A DNA stretch of 64,000 nt from Chloroflexota bacterium (GTDB lineage Bacteria > Chloroflexota > Anaerolineae > Anaerolineales > E44-bin32): assembly GCA_022561215.1 (NCBI GenBank), contig JADFRQ010000001.1:1-64000 (forward strand). The letters are read 5' to 3'. Positions within the stretch are counted from its first letter, which is position 1, and each line of letters starts with the position of its first letter. Of the stretch, positions 27,927 through 38,384 are shown piece by piece. Both the position numbers and the translations under genes were made by a program. The notes under the pieces are model-generated. The model was not told where the DNA came from and made no database searches. It saw only the letters and a program-made list of their open reading frames with translations.

Positions 27927-29561
27927 TTAATAATCCGGCATTGGGGGTGCAGCTGGCATCGGAGTATCTTCTGGGACATCCGTAATCAATGCCTCAGTCG
28001 TCAGGATCATCGCGGCGATGGATGCTGCATTCTCAAGAGCGCCCTTCGTCACCTTTGCAGGGTCAATAATCCCCTCCTTCACCATATCCACATACTCACT
28101 TTTGATTACGTCAAAGCCGATTTGGTTATTTTTCTTATCCGCTTGCTGTCGACGTATTTCTTGTTCGACGACAGCGCCATCTTGGCCAGCATTTTCGGCA
28201 ATACCACGCATGGGAGCATCGAGAGATTTGCGCACGATGTTGATGCCGGTATTTACATCTTCTTCATCCGCGGAAAGGTCAGTAATCGCGGCAAGCGCAT
28301 TGACAAGTGCGACGCCACCACCGGGCACTATTCCCTCTTCAACGGCTGCACGCGTAGCGGAAAGTGCGTCCTCAACCCGGTGTTTCTTTTCCTTGAGTTC
28401 GGTCTCGGTCGCTGCGCCTACACGGATTACAGCCACGCCACCGGAGAGTTTTGCAAGCCTTTCCTGAAGTTTTTCGCTGTCATAGTCACTTGTAGAACGA
28501 TCAATTTCGACTTTGATTTCTTCGATACGGCCTTTGATCTTGTCCGAATCTCCAGCGCCGCCGACCACGGTAGTATCATCCTTATTGGCGACAACTTTTT
28601 GAGCTTTTCCGAGATCATTGATGGTCACTGTCTCTAACTTGCGACCTAATTCCTCCGTGATCACCGTGCCGCCCGTCAGCGTAGCGATATCTTGAAGCGT
28701 GGCCTTGCGGCGGTCACCAAAACCAGGTGCCTTGACTGCAAGGACGTTGAGCATGCCGCGCAACTTGTTCAGCACCAGGGTTGCCAGCGCTTCGCCGTCG
28801 ATATCCTCGGCGATAACAACCAGCTCGCGCTTTCCAATTTGAACGAGCTTCTCGAGCAAGGGGACAATGTCCGAGGCTGCAGAAATCTTTTTGTCGTGGA
28901 TGAGAATATACGGATCTTCGATTACCGATTCCATATTTTCAGGGTCGGTAACAAAATAAGGCGAAATGTAACCCCGATCAAACTGCATACCCTCGACGTA
29001 TTCCGTCTCAAATTCCAAACCTTTGGAATCTTCAACAGTTATTACGCCATCTTTACCCACTTTATCCATTACTTCCGCGATTAAATCGCCAATTTCCTGG
29101 TCCTGCGCGGAGATGGCGGCTACCGAGGCGATTTCCTCTTTTGTCGTGACATCTATCGCCATTTTAGAAATCTTATCGGCGACTTCCTTGGCCGCTAATT
29201 CAATTCCCCTCTTGAGCATCATGGGGTTTGAGCCTGCGGATAAATTCTTAAGCCCTGCGGTGACCATGGCATGCGCAAGCACAGTCGATGTTGTGGTGCC
29301 GTCGCCCGCTATATCATTGGTCTTCGTGGCGGCTTCCTTGATCAGCTGCACACCCATATTCTCGAACGGATCCTCAAGCTCAATTTCTTTGGCCACGGTC
29401 ACACCGTCATGCGTGATAGTGGGAGATCCGAACTTTCGATCCAAAGCTACATTTCTGCCCTTGGGACCGAGTGTTGTCGCCACCGCCTTCGCAAGTATGT
29501 CTACCCCATCCTTTAATCTTCGCCGGGCGTCCTCTGAGAACGCCAGTTGCTTTGCTGCCAT
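27927..29561 (-). CDS. groEL: 60 kDa chaperonin GroEL
   Basis: [56 protein letters not shown]; full-length. Confidence 0.98.
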   Translation of the reverse strand: MAAKQLAFSEDARRRLKDGVDILAKAVATTLGPKGRNVALDRKFGSPTITHDGVTVAKEIELEDPFENMGVQLIKEAATKTNDIAGDGTTTSTVLAHAMVTAGLKNLSAGSNPMMLKRGIELAAKEVADKISKMAIDVTTKEEIASVAAISAQDQEIGDLIAEVMDKVGKDGVITVEDSKGLEFETEYVEGMQFDRGYISPYFVTDPENMESVIEDPYILIHDKKISAASDIVPLLEKLVQIGKRELVVIAEDIDGEALATLVLNKLRGMLNVLAVKAPGFGDRRKATLQDIATLTGGTVITEELGRKLETVTINDLGKAQKVVANKDDTTVVGGAGDSDKIKGRIEEIKVEIDRSTSDYDSEKLQERLAKLSGGVAVIRVGAATETELKEKKHRVEDALSATRAAVEEGIVPGGGVALVNALAAITDLSADEEDVNTGINIVRKSLDAPMRGIAENAGQDGAVVEQEIRRQQADKKNNQIGFDVIKSEYVDMVKEGIIDPAKVTKGALENAASIAAMILTTEALITDVPEDTPMPAAPPMPDY

Positions 29562-29614
29562 TTCTTTCTATCTCCTCTATGTCTGATTATGTGTTAGAAA
29601 TTGATTTGTCAATT

Positions 29615-29911
29615 TTACTCTTCGACTAGTGCCAAAATATCGCTTTCTCGAAGGATTAATAATTTGTCGCCTTCGACTTTTATCTCTGTGCCGCCATATT
29701 TCGCGTAAAGCACCATGTCGCCGACAGAAACATCCATCTCCACCCGATTTCCATCATCATTGCGGGAGCCAGGTCCGACAGCAAGAACTTCGCCCTTCTG
29801 TGGTTTTTCTTTTGCCGTTTCGGGAAGTACTATTCCACCAGGTGTAATTTCCTCTTCCTCGTGGGGCTTGACGACCAAACGATCGCCCAGCGGCTTGAGC
29901 TTTAATGACAT
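29615..29911 (-). CDS. groES: 10 kDa chaperonin GroES
   Basis: [44 protein letters not shown]...[12 protein letters not shown]. Confidence 0.98.
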   Translation of the reverse strand: MSLKLKPLGDRLVVKPHEEEEITPGGIVLPETAKEKPQKGEVLAVGPGSRNDDGNRVEMDVSVGDMVLYAKYGGTEIKVEGDKLLILRESDILALVEE

Positions 29912-29963
29912 GCGTTCCTCCTATTTAAGTTATTTCATTCTCTGTAGAAACAAGTTTCGCAAG

Positions 29964-29990
29964 TTAGCACTCGACATGTAAGAGTGCCAA
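29964..29990 (-). promoter_or_regulatory. CIRCE operator (HrcA binding site)
   Basis: TTAGCACTC-N9-GAGTGCCAA, one mismatch from consensus TTAGCACTC-N9-GAGTGCTAA. Confidence 0.93.
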
Positions 29991-30002
29991 CTTGCAGGGG
30001 TT

Positions 30003-30031
30003 AGTTTAATCAACTTCCAGAAGCGTGTCAA
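30003..30031 (-). promoter_or_regulatory. sigma-70 promoter of groES-groEL
   Basis: Minus strand TTGACA - 17 nt - TAAACT directly upstream of CIRCE. Confidence 0.75.
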
Positions 30032-30033
30032 GG

Positions 30034-31473
30034 TTAGGGCATCGTTGTGGCCGTGGGTTCTGCTTGTGGGGTGCCTCCATCCACTCCAATATTGGCGCAG
30101 ATCGCACGATTTTCATCCACGATTGCGCTGACGATCGAATCGAGTGCAAAGAGGCCCAACAGTTTCTGATGGAGAATATCTGCTTCGGCACAACCGTTCG
30201 GCGCGACGTCTGTACCGGAATAAAAAGCAAGTGCTGAGGCGTACGTATAATAATATTCAACGCTGCTGTTCGCCAACTCGAGGCCCAGAACGTTCCTACC
30301 CGTCATTAAACCTGACGTGACCTGCAGATCACAATCGCTATACCCTAGATCGCATAAAATCGCCGTACTTTCAGCTTCGCTGCATCCTTCTACCGCACAA
30401 CGCAGCACCGGGATCGCGCTTTCGTAATTCCGAGCTTTGTAATACACAATCCCCAACCTTCCATACAAATCAGGATCGGACGGATTGATCGCTACGGCAC
30501 GCGACATGTTCAGGGCTGCTGCAAAAAATTCTCCTTGTTGTGAATACGTTTTTCCAATAGCGATATAGGGAACAGGATCTTGCTCTTGCAGCTCCGAATT
30601 AATTTGCTCATTAATTCGGGCAGCCAAGGTGAAAAACTCTAATGCTTTTTCGTATTCAAACAATTCGCGATAATTGACCCCGATTCTCAGGTAAAGGAAC
30701 GTGAGATTCGGCGTAATCGAAACCGCTTTCTCATATTCCTCAATTGCTCGTCGGTAAAGGCCCACGCTTTCAAGGACCGTCCCGTAGACGCGGTAAACAT
30801 CCATCTTCAGATCACCGAGGGATTCACCCTGAAGCTCGATTTGCAATGCGGCCTGCTCCGCCAAATCAAGCGCCTGAGCCCATTCTTGTTGATCGGTCAA
30901 AATTTCAGCTCTGTAAGCCAAAACCAGGGGATCATTGGGTGATAATTCACTGGCTTGAAACGCCGCTATTTCTGCTTCGTTCAGGTATTTATTTCTTTCG
31001 TCCGCGGTTTCCTGTGCAAGCGCAGCCCAATCGTAAACGAAGGCACGAATTGCATAGCCAAAGCCATCTTCCGGGGCTAGTATGATCAGGCGATCAACGG
31101 ATGCGATCGCATCATCCAATTTTTGGCGCCTGCGTTCATAATTGGTTTCCAGTTCGCTCGAATAGGTTTGAATGCGTGCTAGCTCGGCCCAAAGGCGGCC
31201 ATTCGCCGGATCCACCGCAACCGCACTCTCATAAGCTTCAATCGCTGCGCCCATATCGCCCGCTGAGAAAAATGCCTTGCCTTGCTCTGCAAATGACTTT
31301 GCCGTTCGCGTTGGAAGCGGGGTTGGGCTCAGGGGCCTTTTCACTCGCCCCGTCTCGACCAAGCGCGTAAGACCAATCCCTGACGCGATCAAAAGGATAT
31401 ACAGCAGCATCCTCCAAGGATTGGATCGCCTACCTGCCGGGCGAAGAGGTAGTTTTTCTCCAGTTAATCGCAT
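30034..31473 (-). CDS. membrane-anchored TPR protein
   Basis: RRSNPWRMLLYILLIAS N-terminal anchor and multiple TPR repeats. Confidence 0.85.
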   Translation of the reverse strand: MRLTGEKLPLRPAGRRSNPWRMLLYILLIASGIGLTRLVETGRVKRPLSPTPLPTRTAKSFAEQGKAFFSAGDMGAAIEAYESAVAVDPANGRLWAELARIQTYSSELETNYERRRQKLDDAIASVDRLIILAPEDGFGYAIRAFVYDWAALAQETADERNKYLNEAEIAAFQASELSPNDPLVLAYRAEILTDQQEWAQALDLAEQAALQIELQGESLGDLKMDVYRVYGTVLESVGLYRRAIEEYEKAVSITPNLTFLYLRIGVNYRELFEYEKALEFFTLAARINEQINSELQEQDPVPYIAIGKTYSQQGEFFAAALNMSRAVAINPSDPDLYGRLGIVYYKARNYESAIPVLRCAVEGCSEAESTAILCDLGYSDCDLQVTSGLMTGRNVLGLELANSSVEYYYTYASALAFYSGTDVAPNGCAEADILHQKLLGLFALDSIVSAIVDENRAICANIGVDGGTPQAEPTATTMP

Positions 31474-31489
31474 GGTTCTATCAGTTCAT

Positions 31490-32728
31490 TCATGAGGAGG
31501 GGGTCGCATTTGGATCCGGCGTCGGTGTAGGTTCAATCTCGCCGCAGATGACGAGTCCTTCTTGTGCGTTGGCCACCACAATCTCATCTTCGGGAAGAAC
31601 GCGCAACAATAACGCAAAAATCTGACCCGCTAAATCGCATTGCCCATCGATAGCCAAGGCAAGACCGTATGTGTAATAAAATTCATTTACCCTCGTATCG
31701 CCAATCGGCAGTCCATTTACCGTGACACCATCATCCGTTATGCCACCCTGCACGGCCAGGCGAAGCTCCTCAATTGCTTTTAAATTTTCGTTATTCTTAA
31801 AATACGTGCGACCTAAATTGCCATGCAGACGTGGATTGTCGGGATCCTTATCCACAGCGTCGGCGGCATATTGGCTTGCGATGCCATAATTTCCTATGCG
31901 TGCATAGGCGAGAGCGATCCGGTTTAGTGGATCGGAATTGGTGGGGTCCAGGGCGACCGCTCGAAGATAACTATCTACGGCGGAATCCACATCTTCTAAT
32001 GCTTGGTACATATTTCCGATGGAAATATACAGCATCGGCAAACTACTTTGAATCCGCAGAGCGGTTTGGTAGGCGGCCAACGCACGATCATAGGTTCCGG
32101 TGGACTCCCAGATATACCCAAGTGCTCGATGTGATTCCATTAAGTTGGGGTCCAATTGCACAGCACGCTGCGCTGCCTCCAGCGCATCATCGTAACGTTC
32201 AATGTCATAATCCACGAGGACCTCAGCATAATAGGCTTGAATTAGCGCCGAATTTGGATCCAATTCTAGTGCACTTTCCAACTTTTCTATCGCTTGATTG
32301 AGCAGCTCTATCTTACGATCGGCATCCTTTTCTTCAAAGGCGCGAAAATCCAAAACCCATCCAAAAACTGCGTTGGCAAGTGCCAAATTCGGTTCTATAA
32401 GTACGGCGTTACTGGCGCTTTCCTCGGCTTGCTCGTATTTTCCTGCAAATACTTGAATCCTGGCGAGATTGATAAAATAATTCGGCTCCAATGGGTCGAC
32501 TTCAATTGCCTCTTGATAGGCTGCTTCTGCTTGGGCTAATTTCCCAGCTTCGTAAAATGATTCCGCTTCCACAATGAACGACGCCGGGCTACGAGTGGGA
32601 GTCGTGGTGGGAATAAATGGAGCTGGGATCGTAGGGACGACGACTCTTTCAAAATAAAGAGCCGCAGCAACCAGCAGGATCAGGAAAAGCACCCTCCATG
32701 GGTTGCTCCTGCGCCTTTTTTTGCGCAT
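31490..32728 (-). CDS. membrane-anchored TPR protein, paralog of neighbour (start refined)
   Basis: MRKKRRRSNPWRVLFLILLVAAALYF anchor; TPR repeats; PTPTPDPNATPSS tail. Confidence 0.85.
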   Translation of the reverse strand: MRKKRRRSNPWRVLFLILLVAAALYFERVVVPTIPAPFIPTTTPTRSPASFIVEAESFYEAGKLAQAEAAYQEAIEVDPLEPNYFINLARIQVFAGKYEQAEESASNAVLIEPNLALANAVFGWVLDFRAFEEKDADRKIELLNQAIEKLESALELDPNSALIQAYYAEVLVDYDIERYDDALEAAQRAVQLDPNLMESHRALGYIWESTGTYDRALAAYQTALRIQSSLPMLYISIGNMYQALEDVDSAVDSYLRAVALDPTNSDPLNRIALAYARIGNYGIASQYAADAVDKDPDNPRLHGNLGRTYFKNNENLKAIEELRLAVQGGITDDGVTVNGLPIGDTRVNEFYYTYGLALAIDGQCDLAGQIFALLLRVLPEDEIVVANAQEGLVICGEIEPTPTPDPNATPSS

Positions 32729-32854
32729 ATTCCATTTGCTTCCGCTCAGGTACATAAATTTTTTCGATAATCCTCCATTTTCTCCAACAGCAATGCATAG
32801 TACCACCCCGCCGATTGGACCGTCAAGGAAGGGCTTTTTCCCCAAATCATTCGA

Positions 32855-33982
32855 TTGCCACCCGCCTCTGGGGGATGGGGTATAATGCGCCTCATGCAGT
32901 CAGGCATGACCCCCAACAGCGAAAAAAATGCAAATAATTCAGTTGGGGACTTCGAAGAAGATTCAGGCCCTCGAAGCGCAAATACGCCAATGCTTGCCCC
33001 CAAAAACTCAGGACGACGCATTCTCATTGTAGTTGGGGCAGTCCTTCTAGGCGTGATTGCTACTTCTGCCGCAGGTTATGCGGTTGGAAGATCCCAAGGG
33101 AGGACGCGCCGCCAAGAAGTTGTCAGCCAAATAACCGAGGAACAATTTTTATTGGCAGTCGAAGACCTTGATGCAGGTCGTTTCGAAATCGCGCGCCAAC
33201 GGCTAGAGTATGTAAGTCGACTCGACCCCTCCTATCCTAACATCGCAGAACGATTAGGCGAAGCTCTTCTGGCACTAAATGCCCCGACCGCTACTCCTGT
33301 GCAGCGATTAACACCCACTCCTAACCTGGCTCCCGTAGGGGCACTTTTCGATCATTCCCTAGCTGCATTCGAGGCTGAAGATTGGGATTTATCCCTAGAT
33401 CTCTTGCTCGCATTACGCGCAAAAGACGCGGAGTTCAAATCGCTTGAAGTTGACCGTCTAATGTTTGGTGCACTTCGAAACCGAGGAGTGAACCGTATTT
33501 CAGTCGAAGGGCGATTGGAGGAAGGCATTTACGACCTGAGCCGCGCGCAGCGCTTCGGTCCTTTAGATCGCGAGGCGGATAACTGGAAAAGCTGGGCCCA
33601 GCTCTATTTGCTGGCGAACAGCTATATGGGCCTGGATTGGTCACAAGCGGCGTTTTATTACGGGCAACTCTATCTCATCGCACCCTATTTGAAAAATGAT
33701 ACCTACTTGAAATACGCAAATTCAGCGCAGGCTTATGGCGATCAACTTTATGCCGAGAAAGATTCCTGTGCAGCGCAAGAACAGTATCAGCAGTCCTTGT
33801 CTGCATGGGAAAACCCGCAGCTGATTCCAACGGCGACGAAAGCTGCCGATGCCTGTCGTACTGCGACTGCCCCGGCCCCTCTCCCTGCGCCAAGCGACGA
33901 AACGCCAGAGGGGACTCCCTCCATCGATGAATCGGGAACGCCTACGCCGATCCCTCCAGAACCGTCGGCGTCTTCAGGCTAA
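32855..33982 (+). CDS. membrane-anchored TPR-like hypothetical protein, divergent to TPR pair (start uncertain: 32855, 32885 or 32894)
   Basis: RRILIVVGAVLLGVIATSAAGYAVG TM; repetitive helical region; TPTPIPPEPSASSG tail. Confidence 0.75.
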   Translation: MPPASGGWGIMRLMQSGMTPNSEKNANNSVGDFEEDSGPRSANTPMLAPKNSGRRILIVVGAVLLGVIATSAAGYAVGRSQGRTRRQEVVSQITEEQFLLAVEDLDAGRFEIARQRLEYVSRLDPSYPNIAERLGEALLALNAPTATPVQRLTPTPNLAPVGALFDHSLAAFEAEDWDLSLDLLLALRAKDAEFKSLEVDRLMFGALRNRGVNRISVEGRLEEGIYDLSRAQRFGPLDREADNWKSWAQLYLLANSYMGLDWSQAAFYYGQLYLIAPYLKNDTYLKYANSAQAYGDQLYAEKDSCAAQEQYQQSLSAWENPQLIPTATKAADACRTATAPAPLPAPSDETPEGTPSIDESGTPTPIPPEPSASSG

Positions 33983-33998
33983 ATTTGAAGGAGGATAA

Positions 33999-34496
33999 TT
34001 GATGATTCTCACGCTTGCTTTTTGGATCCACATGGCGGCGACAGTTGTTTGGATCGGAGGTCTTTTTTTTCAGGCAGCGATTTTGCCTGCAGCTGCAGGC
34101 AAAATATTATCGATTTCCCAGCAGGCTGCCTTGATGGAATCTATCCGCCGGCGATTTAATCCGCTGGCAGCACTTAGCCTTGCGTTATTGGTCGCGACAG
34201 GTCTGGTACAGATGACAGCAAACGTCAACTACAATGGTTTGCTCACTATAGACAACACCTGGGGTCTATCCATAGTTGCCAAACATGTGGCTATTGGCTT
34301 TATGGTGCTGGTGGGCATTGTGCAAACCTGGTGGCTGCAGCCTAGCCTTACCCGAGCCGTTTTCCTTCAATCCGTATCGCCCACCGATGAACACAGCCTG
34401 CAATCCTTGTTAAAGCGCAATCAGCTGCTTACACGAGTCAATTTTTCCGTTGCACTTTTGGTGCTCTTGCTTACCTCGGTCGCAAGAACTGCCTAG
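33999..34496 (+). CDS. CopD-family-like integral membrane protein
   Basis: FWIHMAATVVWIGGLFFQAAILPAA... four hydrophobic segments. Confidence 0.75.
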   Translation: MMILTLAFWIHMAATVVWIGGLFFQAAILPAAAGKILSISQQAALMESIRRRFNPLAALSLALLVATGLVQMTANVNYNGLLTIDNTWGLSIVAKHVAIGFMVLVGIVQTWWLQPSLTRAVFLQSVSPTDEHSLQSLLKRNQLLTRVNFSVALLVLLLTSVARTA

Positions 34497-34779
34497 GCGC
34501 GAGTCCGGCCCGGTTGCTGCTGTCCATTCCAGACAAAATCGTGATGTGACCTACCCCACTTTGCCATTCCGAAATGAGGTAAAAGCCCGCAAGAGGTAAT
34601 CCAATGATTTTTCACCAGGCTGGTCGCCTCGTCGAAGGGAGTCCTCCTTCAGCGTGCGCTTCCTTCGAGATGACATATCTGGGCAAGGGGGATTTACGAC
34701 CATTTCAATCCTGAGCAGAATCCCTTCAGGAAATGAAGGGCAGGAATTCGTTTTCCATTCGCCTGGGTCCTCCATCACA

Positions 34780-34942
34780 GAAAACGAGATTCTTCACACC
34801 TTCGATGTTCAGCGTACATTCCCATTAATGTCATCCTGAGGCAATCTGTTTTGCCGAAGGATCCCGTTTACCAAAAGGTGGTCTCTCGACATTCGGAAAA
34901 CGAGATTCTTCACCCGCGCCATGCTCCGGCTCAGAATGACAT
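34780..34942. repeat. dispersed inverted-repeat element (ATGTCATCCTGAG...CTCAGAATGACAT) plus adjacent partial copy
   Basis: IR at 34828-34840 and 34930-34942; direct repeat GAAAACGAGATTCTTCAC at 34780-34797 and 34896-34913. Confidence 0.65.
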
Positions 34943-35047
34943 CAAGGCAAGATAATTTACAGAGTGCAGCAAGAAGATTTACTTTCATTTCGCTCAAGCG
35001 ATTAGGTGTACAATTGGGCCTCCGCCAAACTTTCAGGGAATTCATTG

Positions 35048-35995
35048 CTTGAACTCATTTTTCTCGGAACTTCCGCTTCAGCACCTTCCGTCCGCCGCGG
35101 TCTTTCCGCGCAGATGGTCTCCCACCGAGATTATCGTTTCTTGGTTGATTGTGGCGAAGGCACACAACGTCAAATACTTCGCTCAGGTATCGGATTCCGA
35201 CGCTTAAATAAAATTCTAATCACCCATGGGCACTTGGACCATATCTTAGGTCTTGCGGGCTTGTTATCGACCTTTTCTCGCTGGGAAACCATTGATCATT
35301 TGGAAATCTGGGCTGGAGAATGGGCTTTGGATCGCATTCGCGATTTGCTCTTCAAAGTCGTCCTGCGCGGCGCAAAATCCTCGATTGAACTCGAATTACA
35401 TCCCATTCAGGCCGGTCAAATTTTTGAAGCGGATGGTTTTCAGGTATCCGCATTTCCCGTGATCCACCGCGGGCCAGGATGTTTTGGGTTCATTTTTGAG
35501 GAACCCGCTCGCCGACCATTCCTCCCTGAAAAGGCAGATAAGCTTGGAGTCCCGGCCGGCCCTATGCGTGGTCAATTGGTTCGAGGCGAGCCAGTAACCC
35601 TCTCCAGCGGGGTCCAGATTTTTCCGGATAATGTTCTTGGTTCGGTCCGTTCAGGAACACGACATATTCATATCGGGGATAGCGCGAAAATTGAAAATTT
35701 GGTCGATATCTGCAACCAAGCGGATAGTCTTGTTATCGAGGCAACCTACTTGGAAGGTGAAAGCGAGCTCGCGCGAAATTTTGGACACCTCACAGCTGCC
35801 CAAGCCGCAGGATTGGCCGTCAAAGCGAATGTTGGTCATCTCTTTCTTACCCATATTTCCCGGCGCTATCGAGAATCTCAAATACTCGAGGAAGCAAAAG
35901 CAATCTTCCCGCAATCCACAGTTGTGCGTGATTTTGATCATTTCCAGGTTCGGCGCGATGAAGTAAACCAAATAATGAAATATCGGCGATCATGA
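35048..35995 (+). CDS. rnz: ribonuclease Z (start refined, TTG-type)
   Basis: LIFLGTSASAPSVRRGLSAQ, FLVDCGEGTQRQ, LITHGHLDHILGLAGLLSTF, HLTAAQAAGLAVKANVGHLFLTHIS. Confidence 0.95.
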   Translation, partial: LELIFLGTSASAPSVRRGLSAQMVSHRDYRFLVDCGEGTQRQILRSGIGFRRLNKILITHGHLDHILGLAGLLSTFSRWETIDHLEIWAGEWALDRIRDLLFKVVLRGAKSSIELELHPIQAGQIFEADGFQVSAFPVIHRGPGCFGFIFEEPARRPFLPEKADKLGVPAGPMRGQLVRGEPVTLSSGVQIFPDNVLGSVRSGTRHIHIGDSAKIENLVDICNQADSLVIEATYLEGESELARNFGHLTAAQAAGLAVKANVGHLFLTHISRRYRESQILEEAKAIFPQSTVVRDFDHFQVRRDEVNQIMKYRRS

Positions 35996-36032
35996 TGGAG
36001 GGCTGCCATATACAAGCAGATCCTTATGCAAA

Positions 36033-36362
36033 TCAAGATCCCCAAGGACGAACTTCAAAGGAAATTAATTCGCTATCGAGAATTTCCCAGTGCCGCAATA
36101 CGTTTTTAACCCGCGCCCCATGGGGACCATGCTCACACCAGGCGGCAATTATCTCGACTGCCGATTGATCGCCCTGGAAGACCGCTTCCACTCTTCCGTC
36201 TCTCAAATTACGAACCCATCCAACGAGGCCCAAACGTGTGGCCTCCTGGCGCATATAGTAGCGAAAACTTACTCCCTGGACTCTACCTTCAATTAATACA
36301 TGCGCCTGAACAAAATTTCCTTCATTCAAATCGTTTCTCTCCGCGCTTGCAATTGAATATAC
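36033..36362 (-). CDS. acylphosphatase (start uncertain)
   Basis: AHVLIEGRVQGVSFRYYMRQEATRLGLVGWVRNLRDGRVEAVFQGD. Confidence 0.92.
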   Translation of the reverse strand, partial: VYSIASAERNDLNEGNFVQAHVLIEGRVQGVSFRYYMRQEATRLGLVGWVRNLRDGRVEAVFQGDQSAVEIIAAWCEHGPHGARVKNVLRHWEILDSELISFEVRPWGS

Positions 36363-36718
36363 ACTCCTTTTGAGGAAATTCTTCGCCACAGTGCATTTTA
36401 TTCGATCTCTCTGTCTTCTAAGGGTTGTAGCGCAATTTGAGGCGAGTTGTGTAAGGGTGAAGCATGTGCCCAAAGTTTGCATTATCCAATTCCTATCCCC
36501 AGACGCTTCGCCCGCACAATTACGAGGGCATATTTTTATTTGAGGGATGAACCTTTCGAATAACAAGGCCGTAAGTTACCGTAAAAGGTGCAACGCACAT
36601 CGACCGTATTGGGTGCTGGACGCTTTAATGACGGCTACTTCGAGGTCGGAATCGGGGAAATGGCAATGTTTTCTAAGGTGTCGGGTACACATTCTCCGTC
36701 GTACTTATCTCCAGAGAA

Positions 36719-36790
36719 GATTCTGGAGTGCGCAACCTGAGCATAGCTCAGGCCTATGCTTGCGCGGCCGAGGCAGAGCTTCGGCACTCT
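36719..36790. repeat. decayed GC-rich palindromic repeat of TTCTGGAGTGCGCAA type
   Basis: gattctggagtgcgcaacctgagcatagctcaggcctatgcttgcgcggccgaggcagagcttcggcactct. Confidence 0.35.
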
Positions 36791-36926
36791 GTAAGGCTAT
36801 TTTTTTAAATCGCCATTATACAAAGGGGGATTGCGTTGTGGACCAGGCCCCGACAAGCGCGCTTCTCCCGCTTGTTTTAGAGATTGTCTTTGACAATCTT
36901 ATGGACATGAAACAATCCGCATTTCC

Positions 36927-38381
36927 CTACGGCACCAATCCAAATAGCCCGGTCCTACTTGCAAGATTCAGCAATGGTCCTGGAAAGATACCCAGCAGGA
37001 ACGTCCCTAGCGCTGTCAACCAGAGGGTAGCATTCAGCCATCGCTCAGAGCGCACCTGAGGATCTCCCGAGCGCATATACATAACGACGACGACGCGCAG
37101 GTAATAGTAAGCTGAAATCAAGGACGTAATTACGCCTACAAGCGCCAATCCGATCATGTTGGCATCTAATACCACCCGAAAGAGAAAGAACTTTCCAATA
37201 AATCCGGCCGTTGGCGGGACGCCAATCAATGAAAGCATAAATAAAGCCATGGCCAAAGCCAAGCCGGGATTCCTTTCGCCTAAGCCGGCATAATCGTCAA
37301 TGCTCAACCCGCCTCCATCGGCCCTTTCTAATGCCAGGATGACGCCCCAAGCCCCTAAATTGCTGACGGCATAAACAAAAAGGTAGAAGAGGGCTGCACT
37401 AATCGCATCAGGAGCAATATCAGAATCCACAATTGCCGGGAGCATCATAAAGATATAACCCGCATGCGAAATACTCGAATAGGCCATCATGCGCTTAATA
37501 TTTTGTTGAGCGATTGCGGCTATATTTCCCCAGATCAATGTCAAAGCGGCAACCCCAACAAGGATTGGCGCTAAGTTAGCGGCGATTTCGGGAAATCCAG
37601 CCAGGAATAGTCGCAATAGGGCAGCAAAGCCCCCTGCTTTTGCCCCCACAGACATTAACGCGGTAACCGAAGATGGTGCTCCGTCGTAAACATCCGGCGT
37701 CCACATATGGAACGGCACTACCGCAACTTTAAAACCCAAGCCCACAAGAATTAATACTGCGCCCACAGTAAGCAGCCCCAGATTGGAGACGCCACTAATC
37801 AGAACATTGTGGATCGCCTCAATCTCTGTTGTGCCTGTCGCCCCATACACCAACGCGATACCGTAAACAATAAAACCCGAGGCAAAGGCGCCCAGTAGAA
37901 AATATTTCATCGCAGCTTCTTCTGATTCTGGATTGGACTTTGCAGCAAACCCTGAAAGAACATAGAGCGGGACCGAAAGCAGCTCAAGCGCAAGAAACAC
38001 AATGATCAGGTCTCCCGCTTGCGCCATTAAGACCATTCCACTTACTGAAAAGAGAAGAAGTGTATAGTACTCTCCCTTAACAATCTTCCGACGCTGCAAG
38101 TAGTCATATGCCAGTGCAACGGAGATTACTCCCACGCCCAACAATAGAAGCTGCAAAAACGAGGAAAAACCATCTTGCACGATCATTCCGTTGAATGCGC
38201 GGTTACTTTCTTCGAAGCGCAGCAGGACCGGAATTGAGGCGAAACCCATTCCAGCAACAGCCAATAAGGCCGTCAGACCTTTTCGATCTGCGGGAATAAA
38301 GAGGTCTATCACCAACAGGATGCAAGCCCATGCGGCGACGATTATGAAAGGAAGCGCGACATTGAGATCCGCTGTAGTCAT
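36927..38381 (-). CDS. nuoN: NADH-quinone oxidoreductase subunit N
   Basis: KYFLLGAFASGFIVYGIALVYGATGTT, AVVPFHMWTPDVYDGAPSSVTALMSVGAKAGGFAALLR, GVPPTAGFIGKF; last gene of nuo operon. Confidence 0.97.
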   Translation of the reverse strand: MTTADLNVALPFIIVAAWACILLVIDLFIPADRKGLTALLAVAGMGFASIPVLLRFEESNRAFNGMIVQDGFSSFLQLLLLGVGVISVALAYDYLQRRKIVKGEYYTLLLFSVSGMVLMAQAGDLIIVFLALELLSVPLYVLSGFAAKSNPESEEAAMKYFLLGAFASGFIVYGIALVYGATGTTEIEAIHNVLISGVSNLGLLTVGAVLILVGLGFKVAVVPFHMWTPDVYDGAPSSVTALMSVGAKAGGFAALLRLFLAGFPEIAANLAPILVGVAALTLIWGNIAAIAQQNIKRMMAYSSISHAGYIFMMLPAIVDSDIAPDAISAALFYLFVYAVSNLGAWGVILALERADGGGLSIDDYAGLGERNPGLALAMALFMLSLIGVPPTAGFIGKFFLFRVVLDANMIGLALVGVITSLISAYYYLRVVVVMYMRSGDPQVRSERWLNATLWLTALGTFLLGIFPGPLLNLASRTGLFGLVP

Positions 38382-38384
38382 AGG

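Noticed and set aside
29023-29586. 187-aa plus-strand ORF antisense to groEL (also 28122-28637, 28018-28467)
   Set aside because: Antisense shadows of a highly conserved gene; no recognisable domain.
36363-36566. N-terminal extension of the acylphosphatase ORF
   Set aside because: Upstream 68 residues lack homology-like character; acylphosphatases are about 90-100 aa, so a downstream non-ATG start is more likely.
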